Shown piece by piece: positions 35,986 to 45,830 of a DNA stretch of 64,000 nucleotides. A model generated the notes under the pieces. The model was not told where the DNA came from. It saw only the letters and a program-made list of their open reading frames with translations, and did no database searches. The DNA lies in the NCBI GenBank assembly GCA_029834535.1, contig JAQMWT010000454.1, positions 1 to 64,000 on the forward strand, given 5' to 3'. The translations under genes were made by a program, and so were the position numbers. The stretch is from Chrysophaeum taylorii. Its lineage: Eukaryota > Sar > Pelagophyceae > Pelagomonadales > Pelagomonadaceae. How positions within the stretch are numbered: position 1 is the first letter of the stretch; the number at the start of each line of letters is the position of its first letter.

Positions 35986-36294
35986 CATCAATGTAAAGAA
36001 CCTCACGGACGCGGATCGAGTCCGCATCCGACCCGCGGATTTGGACCGTGACCGCAAGTGTCCGCGACCAGGGGACCTGAGGACACGGATAGCCAGGAAA
36101 TGCGGACGCCTGCGGTGTGGGAGCGTCGCGTCTCTCCGTGTCACCGCTGCGTGAAACAATGGGTCCAACCCCACTCAATCCTTAACTTTTTAACCTCCTC
36201 GTCTCGCGACGCAGCGACCAAGAAGCGGTCATGACATCAGCATCGGGAGGGGAGCGCGCGGGTTCAGAAGGAAGGTGCTGCGCAGAGGAAGCTC

Positions 36295-38262
36295 GTGGTG
36301 TTCGAAGACTTTTCGAAGGACGTCGGGTACCAATTTTTTTCCATGCCTGGCACCTGGTGGAAGGGTGGACTGACTGCCGCTGCTGAACGTCGAAGACAAT
36401 GGCAGGCATTTGTCGTTGAGCACCAACCAAAGCACAAATTTCCGAGCGGAGTGCGGAAAGAGGCGGTAAAGATCTCGTGTCCGGAGTACGAAGTCCACGA
36501 CAACAGCGAGCGCGAGTTTTTTCTGGGTTGAATGCCGGAGTTCGAGGCCGTTTCATTCGTTTGTGAGTATGAAGGCGCGATACGAGAAGATGAAGAAAGA
36601 GAACGATGAGCGTGTGACGGATCAGAGCCTTTTCAACGCCTATCGAGAATGCCGCATGCCACTGATGGAACTACTACCGAGGACGGACGGACGAAGGGGG
36701 TGTCTCTGATCCCGACGTCGATGAGATGGCTAGCCTGTCTCGCTTGTACAAGTCAATTCGCAAGTCGTTCTTCGGAATGGCGAACGGCCCCCCTGGCCTG
36801 CACGTCCACCGACGGCGGCGTTTCAGAGAAGAGCGTCGCGTTTCAAATGAGATGCGTCCTACCGGGCGGCATCAACAAGCTGCCACTGGTTCGGCGGGCT
36901 TGCAAGAGAAAGGATAAAATCAAGGAGCCATCGAACACCCGGGACGGGTGACTGCATTTAATTAAAGGGACACACACTATCCGGCCATCTACGACGAATT
37001 TATCCAAGGCAAGTCGCCGTTCGCAGATTGTCACCGGCGAGGTCCATCAAAGAAAGTCAACAAGGATGATGTCGCGCTAGAGATCGAGGGCATGTTGCGC
37101 GAGGACATGTTGCGCGACCAGTACGAGAGCCTAGGTTCTGATACAGATGCGACTACAGAGACCGACGCCCCGTCTAGAGCCGTCGAGTCCGCTTCTTACT
37201 CCGCGTCTTTCGGCAAGGTTCCTCGGCCATTTACTGACTTCGAATGGAGCGTCAACTCGCAGCTCGAGGCGGCCATGCAGCCACCCACGAAACTCACTCT
37301 CCAGACCGAAGGCGACGTTCCAGTGGCCGCCGACATGGAGCGAGTGTACGTTTATCGTTGCATCAAGTCGCTTGAGAAACGGGAGCTGCGTGTCCCAAGA
37401 CGGCACACCGGCACTGGCCCAAATCGCAAATTAATTAGACGATGTTCCGTGGGATGATGTTGACCAGTCCTTTCAAACTTTCAGTTAGGTGCTTGTCGAA
37501 AAACTGAAGCCGCGCCACCTGTGCCGCGCGCCGGCGGAAGCGGTGATGATTTGATGCTGTTGAATCCAATACCCTCAAGCTCAACCAGAAGATTCTGCCG
37601 CAGGCACAAGCCAAGCTCGGAACTGTCACGTTCGAGGCAGCTTGGGAGGAAGCAGCAGAGAGACTCGCTTCGCTTCAGCCAGAACCGACGCAGCCTTCGC
37701 CCTATAATAAGAAGAAGCGTCGTACTGCCGACTCCGATTCCGACTCCGTCGACGATCTTCTCGACCTCGGCGATGACGATGAATCGGCGGATGATCCAGT
37801 CGCTACGCCGCAGAAACAGGACGCTCACATCGAGCTGGCTAAGTTCCGGGCGATGACTCATGATACATACCAGCAATTCGTTGTCGAAGATGGAGTTCGC
37901 GGCAAGCGTCTCGATATGACAAAGATGTATGCGAGCTCGATGATCCGCGACGAATACCCGACGACGACCTTACTGTTTGAGAGTAAGGGCTGCGCACAGT
38001 TCACTGAAGCTCACAAGGAGCGGGTCTTCGGGTTCACGAAGCTGACCAAAATGCCGCTTCGCTCTCGCCTCAGGCCCAGGCTGCTCCAGGCCTTCGTAAT
38101 CATCAAACATAACTTCCCCATTTTTCTGGAAGAAACTCGACGGCGGCATCGACTACGACCGGCTTTGGGCGTTGTTCAAAGAAACGCCAAACACCACTGG
38201 TGAGCACGACAATCCCGAGTACGACGACACCGAGGTTGATGATGACGAGTCCGGCGCCTTTT
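36295..38262 (+). pseudogene. hAT-2b transposase, frameshifted
   Basis: Blocks, with the same order as in 2a: FEDFSKDVGYQFFSMPGTWW and FVVEHQPKHKFPSGVRK (36295-36531); LFNAYRECRMPLMELLP (36630); MASLSRLYKSIRKSFFGMA (36726); DFEWSVNSQLEAAM and LTLQTEGDVPVAADMERVY (37092-37457); acidic SDSDSVDDLLDLGDDDES (37740); MTHDTYQQFVVEDGVRGK, EYPTTTLLFESKG, HKERVFGFTKLT, AFVIIKHNFP (37853-38110); then IDYDRLW-like end GEHDNPEYDDTEVDDDESG before the stop near 38263. The conserved FESKG...ERVF...IIKH part resembles the hAT dimerisation domain. Frame breaks occur between blocks. Confidence 0.72.
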
Positions 38263-38849
38263 GAAAACACTTGATCGCATGTAGTCCTCGCACCTCCGCT
38301 GGGCATCCTCTCGCTCTGCCCTTGATGACGCCCTTCTTTTTTTTTTCGCCGCCTCTTATGACGTGTCTCCGCTTCCTGCGGCCCGCGCCTCTTCTCCTCG
38401 CACGAATACCAACTCCCGGCCCGTGGCTTCTACGCCATCTTCTCGTCGGCAGCTCTCACCCTGCCTTGCCCTTGTCGCCGCCTCCTTCCTGTTCGCAAAG
38501 CCTGTTGCGTGTCCATCTCGCAGCCTTGAGCCGCAAGCCCAATACCGCCGAGCCTTTCCTGGCTCCCCACCCCGCCCGGGTCCCGGCGGGCTTCACGATC
38601 GCGCACTATGCACGTAAACAAACTTCCGATCAAACGGGCGAGGGCACGGTTACGTGTAATTGGACGTGTTTCATGGCAAGGGCGGCATAAACTCCAACTA
38701 GCCTCTTTTTCCCTGCAACAACCGCGGACACCCTGCTGACTCGGAGCAGCCGCGGGCGCAAGTGTGCCTTGGACGCCGACATACGCAGATACAGTTAGAC
38801 AGCAGGCACGGACGTCCCAACGAGTGCGGTTAGACAGCGGATACGGCTG

Positions 38850-39170
38850 CGGACGCAGCTCCGTAGCAGATGCGGACACGCCGCGGATGCGGACACGCCG
38901 CGGACGCGGACAACGTCGCGGATGCGGACACGCCGCGAATGCGGACAACGTCGCGGATGCAGACACGCCGCGGATGCGGACATGTCGCGGATGCGGACAC
39001 GCCCCGTCACGAGCGGATGCGGATAACGCGCGGATGCGGACCCGAGCGGATGCGGACAACGTCGCGGATACGGATAGCCCAGCCACGAGCGGATGCGGAT
39101 AACACGCGGACGCGGATGACGAGCGGATACACAGGACACGCCTCGGGAATGCGGACAAAGTGTCCGTGAG
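38850..39170. repeat. GCGGATGCGGACAC minisatellite at hAT-2b right end
   Basis: Roughly 25 units of a 10-14 bp motif (GGATGCGGACA and variants CGCGGACGCGGAC), with higher-order groups such as ACACGCCGCGGATGCGGAC. Much denser than the corresponding end of hAT-2a, so the array has expanded or contracted between copies. Confidence 0.9.
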
Positions 39171-39204
39171 CATCTTTGCATCAATTGTGACAACTGGAAT
39201 GGGG

Positions 39205-39279
39205 CGTTACACTAGCGATAAGGGAATGACGTAGGGATACTGGATACGTGGTGCAGGGGTAAGTGTCATAGCTTCCTCA
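39205..39279 (-). repeat. 3' terminal repeat of the copia element
   Basis: 75 bp, TGAGGAAGCTATGACACTTA to CTTATCGCTAGTGTAACG on the element's sense strand. No longer match between the two ends exists, so the LTR would be unusually short. Confidence 0.7.
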
Positions 39280-39402
39280 CACAGGTGCTGGAAAAGAAAG
39301 AAAAGGAAAAAGGGGTAAGTGAAACGCTCACAGAGGAGAAGTTTGAAGGAAGACGTCAGGAAAGGCATTGTGGCAGAAAGAGACAGGAGATGTCGGGCGA
39401 AG

Positions 39403-40870
39403 TCACGAGGTGAGGTAACGAGCACGAAGCCGGAGGAAGGGAGGAGCTTCCGTACCACGGGTGAAAATATCGCTAAGGTTGTCAAGGCGGGGTATGTGTT
39501 GGAGATCAATGATTTGGTTGCGGTGATATTCGGCGGTGCTGTAAAAGCGAATATCAATATGACGGGTGCGCCGCGTGAGACATTGGAGACGGACTTGGGT
39601 GACGGTGGTTCTGTTATCGACATACATTGGTACCGTGTGACGAGGGAGATCAAAGTCATCAAAAAGTTTGAGAAGCCAAGAGAGCTCAGCAGTAGCGGCG
39701 TAAAGAGCGAGCAATTCAGCTTCAAAAGAGGAGCGGGCGAGGAGGTGCTGCGAGCGTGAGCAGTAGGCTATCATAGAGCCAGCAAGGAGAAAACAAAGCC
39801 CAGTAGTGGAGTGGCGGTCATCAGGGTCGTCGGCCCAGCTGGAGTCGGAATAACCACAGAGACGAAGGGTAGAATCGCGACCAAGAACAAGGGCAAGATC
39901 GTGAGAACCATTGAGGTAACGAAGAGTGTGGGATAAAGCGTGCCAGTGGGGTTTACCAGGATCGTGTGAAAAACGCGCACACTGGTTGACGGACCAAGTG
40001 ATATCAGGACGAGTCATGACGGAAACAAACAAGACACAGCCAACAATACGACGAAAAGGGATGCGTGCCATGAAGACGCGAGCAGGGGAGCCAGGTGCAG
40101 GAGAAGCAGCCGCAGAAAGAGGAAGGACTTTGGGAGCGGGAGTCAAGTCTGGTTTGCTGTGGATGAAGCGATGGTCGGATGAAGCGATGGTCGGGGAGGA
40201 TTTCACGGATAGCATGGGATTGGTCGATAGCGAGCGTGCGACGTGCGCGATCACGCGTAATGCGAAGACCAACGTAAGTGGTGAGATCAAGCTCGTTGAC
40301 GTCAGTGAAGGTTCGGAAACGTAGGAAGAAGGCTTGGTAATGGCCAAGGCAATGACGAGGGTGCGCCACAAGAAGATCATCAACGACAAGAACGAGACGT
40401 AGAACAACGATAGAATTAAGCACGAGCTTGTAAATGCAAGTGTCACCAGATCCGCGGACGAAGCCACAATCATTGACAAGGAAGCGTTCCAAATAAAGCC
40501 ACCAATTACGACAAGCTTGTTTGCAACCATACCAAGAGCGACGGAGCTTGTAAACGATCTTGGAACCATCGGTGGATTGACGAGGAGCATAGCCTTCGGG
40601 TGGCCAGACATAGATGTCTTCGTCAATGGGAGCTTGGATAAAAGCGGAGCTGACATCCAACTTGTGCAAATCCCAGTCATGAACAGCAACAAAAGTTAGA
40701 AAGAAACGGATGGTGACGATGTTGGCAACTGGGGAATAGGTGTCGTGATAATCAATGCCGTAAACCTGGGTGTAACCGCGGACAACGAGGCGAGCCTTGT
40801 ACGATTTGAAGCGGCCAGATTCATACTTCTTGCGGAGGATCCACTTGAGGGTACAGATGTTACCAGAAAA
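39403..40870 (-). pseudogene. Copia reverse transcriptase-RNase H
   Basis: The RT frame begins LKWILRKKYESGRFKSYKAR, LVVRGYTQVYGIDYHDTYSP, HKLDVSSAFIQAPIDEDIYV, KLRRSWYGCKQACRNWW and the active site LVLVVDDLLVAHP (V-V-D-D where copia usually has Y-V-D-D). After a 16-bp tandem duplication at about 40164-40195 the frame changes to PDITWSVNQCARFSHDPG, GYSDSSWADDPDDRHSTTG, SFEAELLALYAATAE and YVDNRTTVTQV, ending FLRLRARYLTS and a stop at 39403. All RNase H acidic residues seem present. Confidence 0.9.
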
Positions 40871-42627
40871 GTCGAAGGAACGCGAACAGCATCCCAGCAA
40901 CCAAGCTGACCGAGGGAATGATATTCTTTGGCGATGGCGTGCAACCAGCCAGGACGCTCAGGATTTGTCTGAGCTAAAGCTTCGCATAAATGGGTGGAAG
41001 TGATAGCCCCATCGTAAATGTATGAATACTGAGAGGTTTCTTCAGAAGCAGAGTAATGAACATGGACAGCATGGGGATCAACAATGGTATGAGCTAGACA
41101 AAGGGGAAGGAACACATAATGAACTAACAAACGAAAGCTAGAATAAGAGACATACAGAGAGTGACAGGAGGAAACAGAATCGACATTATGACAGGAGGAA
41201 ACAGAATCGACATTACGTTGGGGACAAACAGAATTGACGTTGCGTAGTGGACAAAAGCTAGAACGAAAGTTCGATGGTTTGTTTGAGTTAGTTGGTAATG
41301 CGCTTTGGTCGACTTTGCGCGGTCGGCCCCGTTTGGCTCGACGTAATGGTGTACTTTTCGTATTGCCCGTTGACGGTTGTGGTATTGTTTCTGGGGTGAT
41401 CAGTCCCGATAAGGCCGGCTCCTGAGCATCAAAAACAGAAGACAAGGGAGCAACAGCGGAAGACAAACGAGGGTCATAATAAAATAAGTCAGGGAAACGA
41501 GAACCCACGAGAGGAGGAGGAAGGGGTTGGGAGGACAGAGACTTACGCGTGGCAAAATTTTCGTCAAAAACAACGTCAATAGATGTATGGATGACGGGAC
41601 CAGTGGTGCGTTGAAGCAATATACGATAGCCAGGTCCGGCAGAGGGATACCCAATGAAGATACCGGTTATAGCTTTGGTAGGCCATTTGTCGCCAGTAAG
41701 AATAGCAGCAGGACAGCCCCAAACACGAAGAAAATCGACACGGGGCAGAGCCTCGTGTAGCATTTCATATGGCGTCATGTAACCAGGGTTAGAGGCGTTT
41801 GGCATGCGCTCGGAGATGAAGTCAGCCGTTTCCATGGCCCAACGCCAAAAATCAGGTGGACGGTGCGCATGCACCAAAAGAGTGCGAGTAATATCAGCAG
41901 TTGCGCGATGAGAGCGTTCCACAACACCAGAAAAAGCGTGCGCCTGTGAAGTTTTGGACTGAGCAGCAGGAGCCCGTTTGAGGGCGATGTTGTTGCCCAG
42001 ACAGAAGGTTTCGAATTGGCCCATAAGAGAGCGGTCACGATCGGTGTAGATGAGGGCGATGCGATATCCAAATGAGCGAAATACGGTAGGCAGAAAAAGT
42101 TCGAGTTGACGAGCGTTCGTAAGTGCATCGTGGCGGGGGGCGAAGTAACGTGTGCGGCGGCGCGTATGATCATCAACAAACGTAAGGATGGCGCGGTCTT
42201 GGTAGATGAAAGAAGGAATACCTGTAAACATGAGATCTGCGTGGATAATAAGATAAGGAGCAACGGCACGTGGACGGGACAAAGGCTCGGTGGCAGGAAC
42301 AGAGGTGGAAATGGAGGCATGTGCTTTACGTTGGCCAACGTGCGCAGCATGCATTTTACCTAGAGCACAAGCAGGACAAAAAGAAAGAGACGCGGAGCTG
42401 GGGAAAAGCGGTGCGCCAACAGCGAGAGAAGACAAACGTCGGATATAAGAGGGACTATAGTGACCAAGACGAGCATGCCAAAGGTCGAAGGTAAGTTGGG
42501 TGCGTTGAGACACAACGGGAAACGCACAAGGGTCATGTACGCGAGGGCAAGAAGAAAATGCCACAAACGGAGAAACGAAGTCCGCTTTGGGCGCAGCGGT
42601 CGTATTGCCGATCCAACAAACGATCAA
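40860..42627 (-). pseudogene. Copia integrase
   Basis: Open for ~590 residues. The N-terminal HHCC-like zinc region is LWHARLGHYSPSYIRRLSSL with CPACALGKMHAAH. The core includes LIIHADLMFTGIP (first catalytic Asp), ALIYTDRDRSLMGQFETF (second Asp), and SGVVERSHRATADITRTLL (Glu). Then FLRVWGCPAAILTGDKWPTK, GIFIGYPSAGPGYRILL and DVVFDENFATRKSL, the usual copia C-terminal part, and a low-complexity linker with a repeated NVDSVSSCH. The catalytic residues appear preserved. The frame is lost at about 40870, just before RT. Confidence 0.88.
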
Positions 42628-43075
42628 AAGAAGACCACAGCGACGAAGCAGGGGAATAACGTGATGCGTTTGTCGGTGACGTAAAATGCGTTGCGGATGA
42701 GCAGGGCCAACAGCCTGAATTGCGTGGCAATCGTAACCAGCTTGCTCAAGGGCATGATCCGAAAGAATCCGTTTGTCACCAAGGCCAGGAGAGATGAGGG
42801 TATGCGGGAACGCGACATGGATGCCATGAGGGGCGGAAAAAGTGCGTGCAGGAGAAGGAAGACCACGATTGTCAAGGGGGCCAATTGAAGGGAACGTTAA
42901 GGGAGCAGTGCCAGAACCAGAAACAGAGCCAGTGCCGATAGCAGAAGTGATTGAGTGCTGTTGAGTGTTGTCGAGGTCGGTGAAACCAGCAGGGGAATTG
43001 AAGAGATTGACGTTGGCACCGGTATCGTAGACGACGAGGCGAAGATTGTTGCTGTGTAGGTAGTCGCGCTCACGG
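42628..43075 (-). pseudogene. Copia protease region
   Basis: Between gag and integrase one frame reads YLHSNNLRLVVYDTGANVNL, with the DTGA active-site motif of an aspartic protease (about 43030), followed by SITSAIGTGSVSGSGTAPL and a Leu/His-rich segment. It continues in phase to about the integrase N-terminus. This protease would cut the polyprotein. Confidence 0.7.
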
Positions 43076-44352
43076 GCGGTGAGCAGAGCGGTCAGGGCAT
43101 TGGTAGAAGAATTTGGTGAATGGAGGCGGAGATGGAAAGAATATGGAAATTGAAAGGCGGATAGGTGGGTGTAGAAAGAGACGGGTCAGGAGGGGAGATG
43201 ACGGTGGAATTCTGGGACAGAGGGTGTGGTGGAGGGTGGCAACGCAAGAAGCGGCGGAGGGTGTTGAGAGGGGGGCAAGAGTGGGATGGGGGGGCGGAAA
43301 GATAGTTTTGGTAGAATGGTGGATTGGGTCGAGGTGGGTATGGGGGCCGAGGGCGAGAGCGGGCTGCGGCTTGGGAGAGGAGATAGCGCTGGCGCTTACG
43401 ACAATCCTTCTGGTGATGGCCAGGAATACCACAAAAGTGACAAAGGTCAGTAGGGCGTGGGCGCTTGCGATGGAAAGAGCCACGGGAAAATGGAGGCGAA
43501 GGCCTGGAACGGAAAGGTGGGCGAGGGCGTGAACGTTGTTGGAAGTGCAAAGCATTGAGACGATGAAGGCATTTATCCGAAGGATGGTTGGTACGACCGC
43601 AAAAAAAGTTGCAACGTTCACGACGGCGGGGACCCTCACGGAGCGTAGCATGGACAAGCGCAGACTTGGTCTGAAGATAATCGAAGACTTTACTGTTGAG
43701 GCGATCAACGAAACCATCATATGTGCGCAGTTTAGGGTCAAGTGCAATGAGATCCTTAGGCAAGATCGAGTCGGGGATTTTTTTTGTCTCAAGCAATTGC
43801 AATGCAAGAGTGTCAGGGAAATCTTGATGATGATGCCGAGCAACTTGAACACCGGTGATGAACTTGTTAAGAAAAGACTCTCAAGTTTATCATATATTGT
43901 TGCATACCAAGGAATGCAAGGAAGCAATTGCAGACTGAGCGACACGATCCCCATGGCCCATGTAAACATCGGTAATGCGCTTGTCAAGCCGCGTGAAGTT
44001 CATATCGCGGTTTTCACGGATATCCGCACGATCAGTATCATGCATTGGGAGCGCCATGAACAGTAGTGCAGAGTACCAAGGTTGCTGCTTGACACCAAAT
44101 TTTTCTTCTTCAGAGCAGCCAAATTCTTCTTCTTCAGAGCAGCAGCAGCCAGAGGTTAAAATGCGGGTCCAAGTGTCGTTGGTCAAAATAATGAATGCGA
44201 TCGCCGGTGGAAATGATCATGTTTTCAAGGCGCCGTGTCCATTGGTGGAAAAGATGTCGGTCACAGCTGAAGGCATCAAGTTTTGTTTTTTGCGAAAGCT
44301 TGCTATCTTTCATTTCGATCGAGGACATGATAGACGAGAACGAACCGAACAC
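43070..44352 (-). pseudogene. Copia gag with two zinc knuckles
   Basis: Starts near MSSIEMKDSKLSQKTKLDAF, followed by a gag helical region (FHQWTRRLENMIISTGDRIH). After two frame breaks (near 44130 and 43900) comes LLETKKIPDSILPKDLIALD, LRTYDGFVDRLNSKVFDYL, then two CCHC-like knuckles: CNFFCGRTNHPSDKC (43600, slightly irregular) and CHFCGIPGHHQKDC (43440, canonical CX2CX4HX4C). A Pro/Ser-rich tail follows. Gag would package the element RNA. Confidence 0.8.
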
Positions 44353-44440
44353 GTAGCAATGAACTGAAGCCGAGGAGGAGTCGCCACGAAGTCAAGCACA
44401 GGCTCGACCGTGGTGCTGTCATGTGACAACAGGAGTGGTT

Positions 44441-44509
44441 CGTTACTCTAGCGATAAGGGAATGACGTACTGGATACGTGGTGCAGGGGTAAGTGTCATA
44501 GCTTCCTCA
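44441..44509 (-). repeat. 5' terminal repeat of the copia element
   Basis: 69 bp. On the element's sense strand it runs TGAGGAAGCTATGACACTTA to CTTATCGCTAGAGTAACG. Compared with the 3' copy it lacks 6 bases around CAGTACGTC. Confidence 0.7.
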
Positions 44510-45280
44510 GAAAACTAGTATATCTGGTGTTGCAGGCATCTTTCGCGCCTCCAATCGATCTCAAGGCACGAGGGCAGCTGCTTTCTGCTTGGCGACTCAT
44601 GACACGGGCACTCGACGACTGCTTGGCGGCGGCTGCGCGCGTTTTGGTAGTTTTCGAGGTTCTCCAGCATTTCATCAAAGCTAGCGGCGAGGAGCTTCGC
44701 TCGCACAGCAGCTTACCTCGAACCCGCGTTTCAGTTTGTTGCCGACGGCGTCGGGCCTTCTGCGTCGCTCCGTTGTTACGGACTACGACATCGCTCAGCA
44801 TTGCTACCGTGTCGCGCTTCGACGGCAGTCTTCGCTGGAGGCCTTCGGCGCCCTCCAGCGTCTTGTATCCGCCGCCGACCTCAGCCTCGCTGCCGGTACG
44901 GAAGCCCTCCCGGTCTGCCTCGTCGCACACACTGTTGTGGTGCCGCAGCTCGCTTTCGTGCTGGGCGCCGATAATTCACGAGTTGTGCCGTTAGCACTAT
45001 CGGCTATCGCCTCGAGGGTACGTAGCCTTCGCGACGACGATGGCCTCTCTGCCAGCGTCGTCGACTGCCCGGTCTCCACGGGCTGTCCCGGAGATCAGCA
45101 CCGAGGTCAGCGCGGAGGATGATGGATGTGGCTTGAATTGACGCAGCGAAGATGGGTCGGCATCTGCGTCGTTGTGCTTGGCGAAAAAAGACAGGCAGCC
45201 ACCGCGGGTGGTTTGCGGAGGGCAAAGGCCGTGGCGGTCGACGTGTAGGGGCCCTGGACGTCAGTCAGTCTCGACGACGC
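44510..45280. other. Host-like DNA, no gene assigned
   Basis: Overlapping frames on both strands are Ala/Arg/Ser-rich. The plus frame 44736-45122 (LEAFGALQRLVSAADLSLAA, PLALSAIASRVRSLRDDDG) has helical-repeat character but no family match. GC and codon use resemble the downstream host genes rather than the copia element. Confidence 0.35.
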
Positions 45281-45289
45281 GGTGTTAGT

Positions 45290-45627
45290 TAGTTGGTATC
45301 CGCAGCCGTCGCCCAGGCTGCGCCGTTCCGAGCGGCAATCGCAGCCGGGACGGGGTCAGATCTCCTTGACGATCTCCTTGGATCCATGCTGCGGTGGAAA
45401 AAGACCTCGCGCCGGACGTTGCCTATAGGGTCATCGCAAAGCCGCGGGGCAGGAGGACGCGGAAGTGCGACGCCCTGCTGGGCGCAACAGACAGGCCGGC
45501 CTGGGCGGGGCTGTTTTCGCCCGATGCGTTCGCGATCCCCCGCCTACTCGCGGTAGGCAAATGCGGCGAGTTTATTTTGGGCCGGCCGCCTTGTGTGTTC
45601 GTTCAAAGTTGGCAGTTTAGCTACTAA
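45290..45627 (+). other. Unidentified short coding-like frame
   Basis: Frames 45293-45556 and 45394-45627 share DLLGSMLRWKKDLAPDVAYR, KPRGRRTRKCDALLGATDRP and a C-terminal FAIPRLLAVGKCGEFILGRP, joined by one frame change. It looks coding but I do not recognise the family. Confidence 0.35.
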
Positions 45628-45830
45628 CACTTTCCACCCAGGTTCGCGCAGGCAGCGATGCGCTCTGCGCATGCCCTAGACGAGGAGGTGCGTAGTAGTA
45701 GTTAGTTCCTCTACTGGGTGGTTGGTTGTCGAGAAAGAAAGAGCATAACACGACGTTTTTTAGTAGTAGTTGCAGAATAAATAAATAAATAAATAGGTCG
45801 TTGAAAAAGAATTTGAAATTACGAAATAAG

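Larger units (their letters stand above)
35994..39178 (+). mobile_element. hAT-2b transposon, complete ends
   Basis: Ends are TAAAGAACCTCACGGAC at the left and CAAAGATGCTCACGGAC as the reverse complement of the right end. The flanking 8-mers CATCAATG (35986-35993) and CATCAATT (39179-39186) agree at 7 of 8 positions. The body is the inverted copy of hAT-2a. The right end carries a long GCGGATGCGGACAC array (38850-39170), longer than in 2a. Confidence 0.88.
39205..44509 (-). mobile_element. Full-length Ty1/copia retrotransposon, frameshifted
   Basis: About 5.3 kb bounded by related terminal direct repeats of 69-75 bp. On the minus strand it has gag with zinc knuckles, protease, integrase, RT and RNase H in copia order. 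The two arms of the inverted repeat at 1-15 kb carry 3' fragments of the same family. Frame changes near 40870 and 40190 and in gag show it cannot express a complete polyprotein. Confidence 0.9.

Noticed and set aside
38764-39173. Possible CRISPR-like array at 38850-39170
   Set aside because: Units are 10-14 bp and contiguous, with no spacers of constant length, in a eukaryotic transposon end; it is a minisatellite.
17690-39200. A large inverted segmental duplication joining 17.7-20.7 and 36.0-39.2 kb
   Set aside because: Each copy has its own 8-bp target duplication and the match stops at the element ends, so these are separate transposon insertions.
45801-45830. TTG start ten codons upstream for the TPR gene
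   Set aside because: In a eukaryote the first ATG (45831) is a more likely start; the upstream codons are AT-rich leader.
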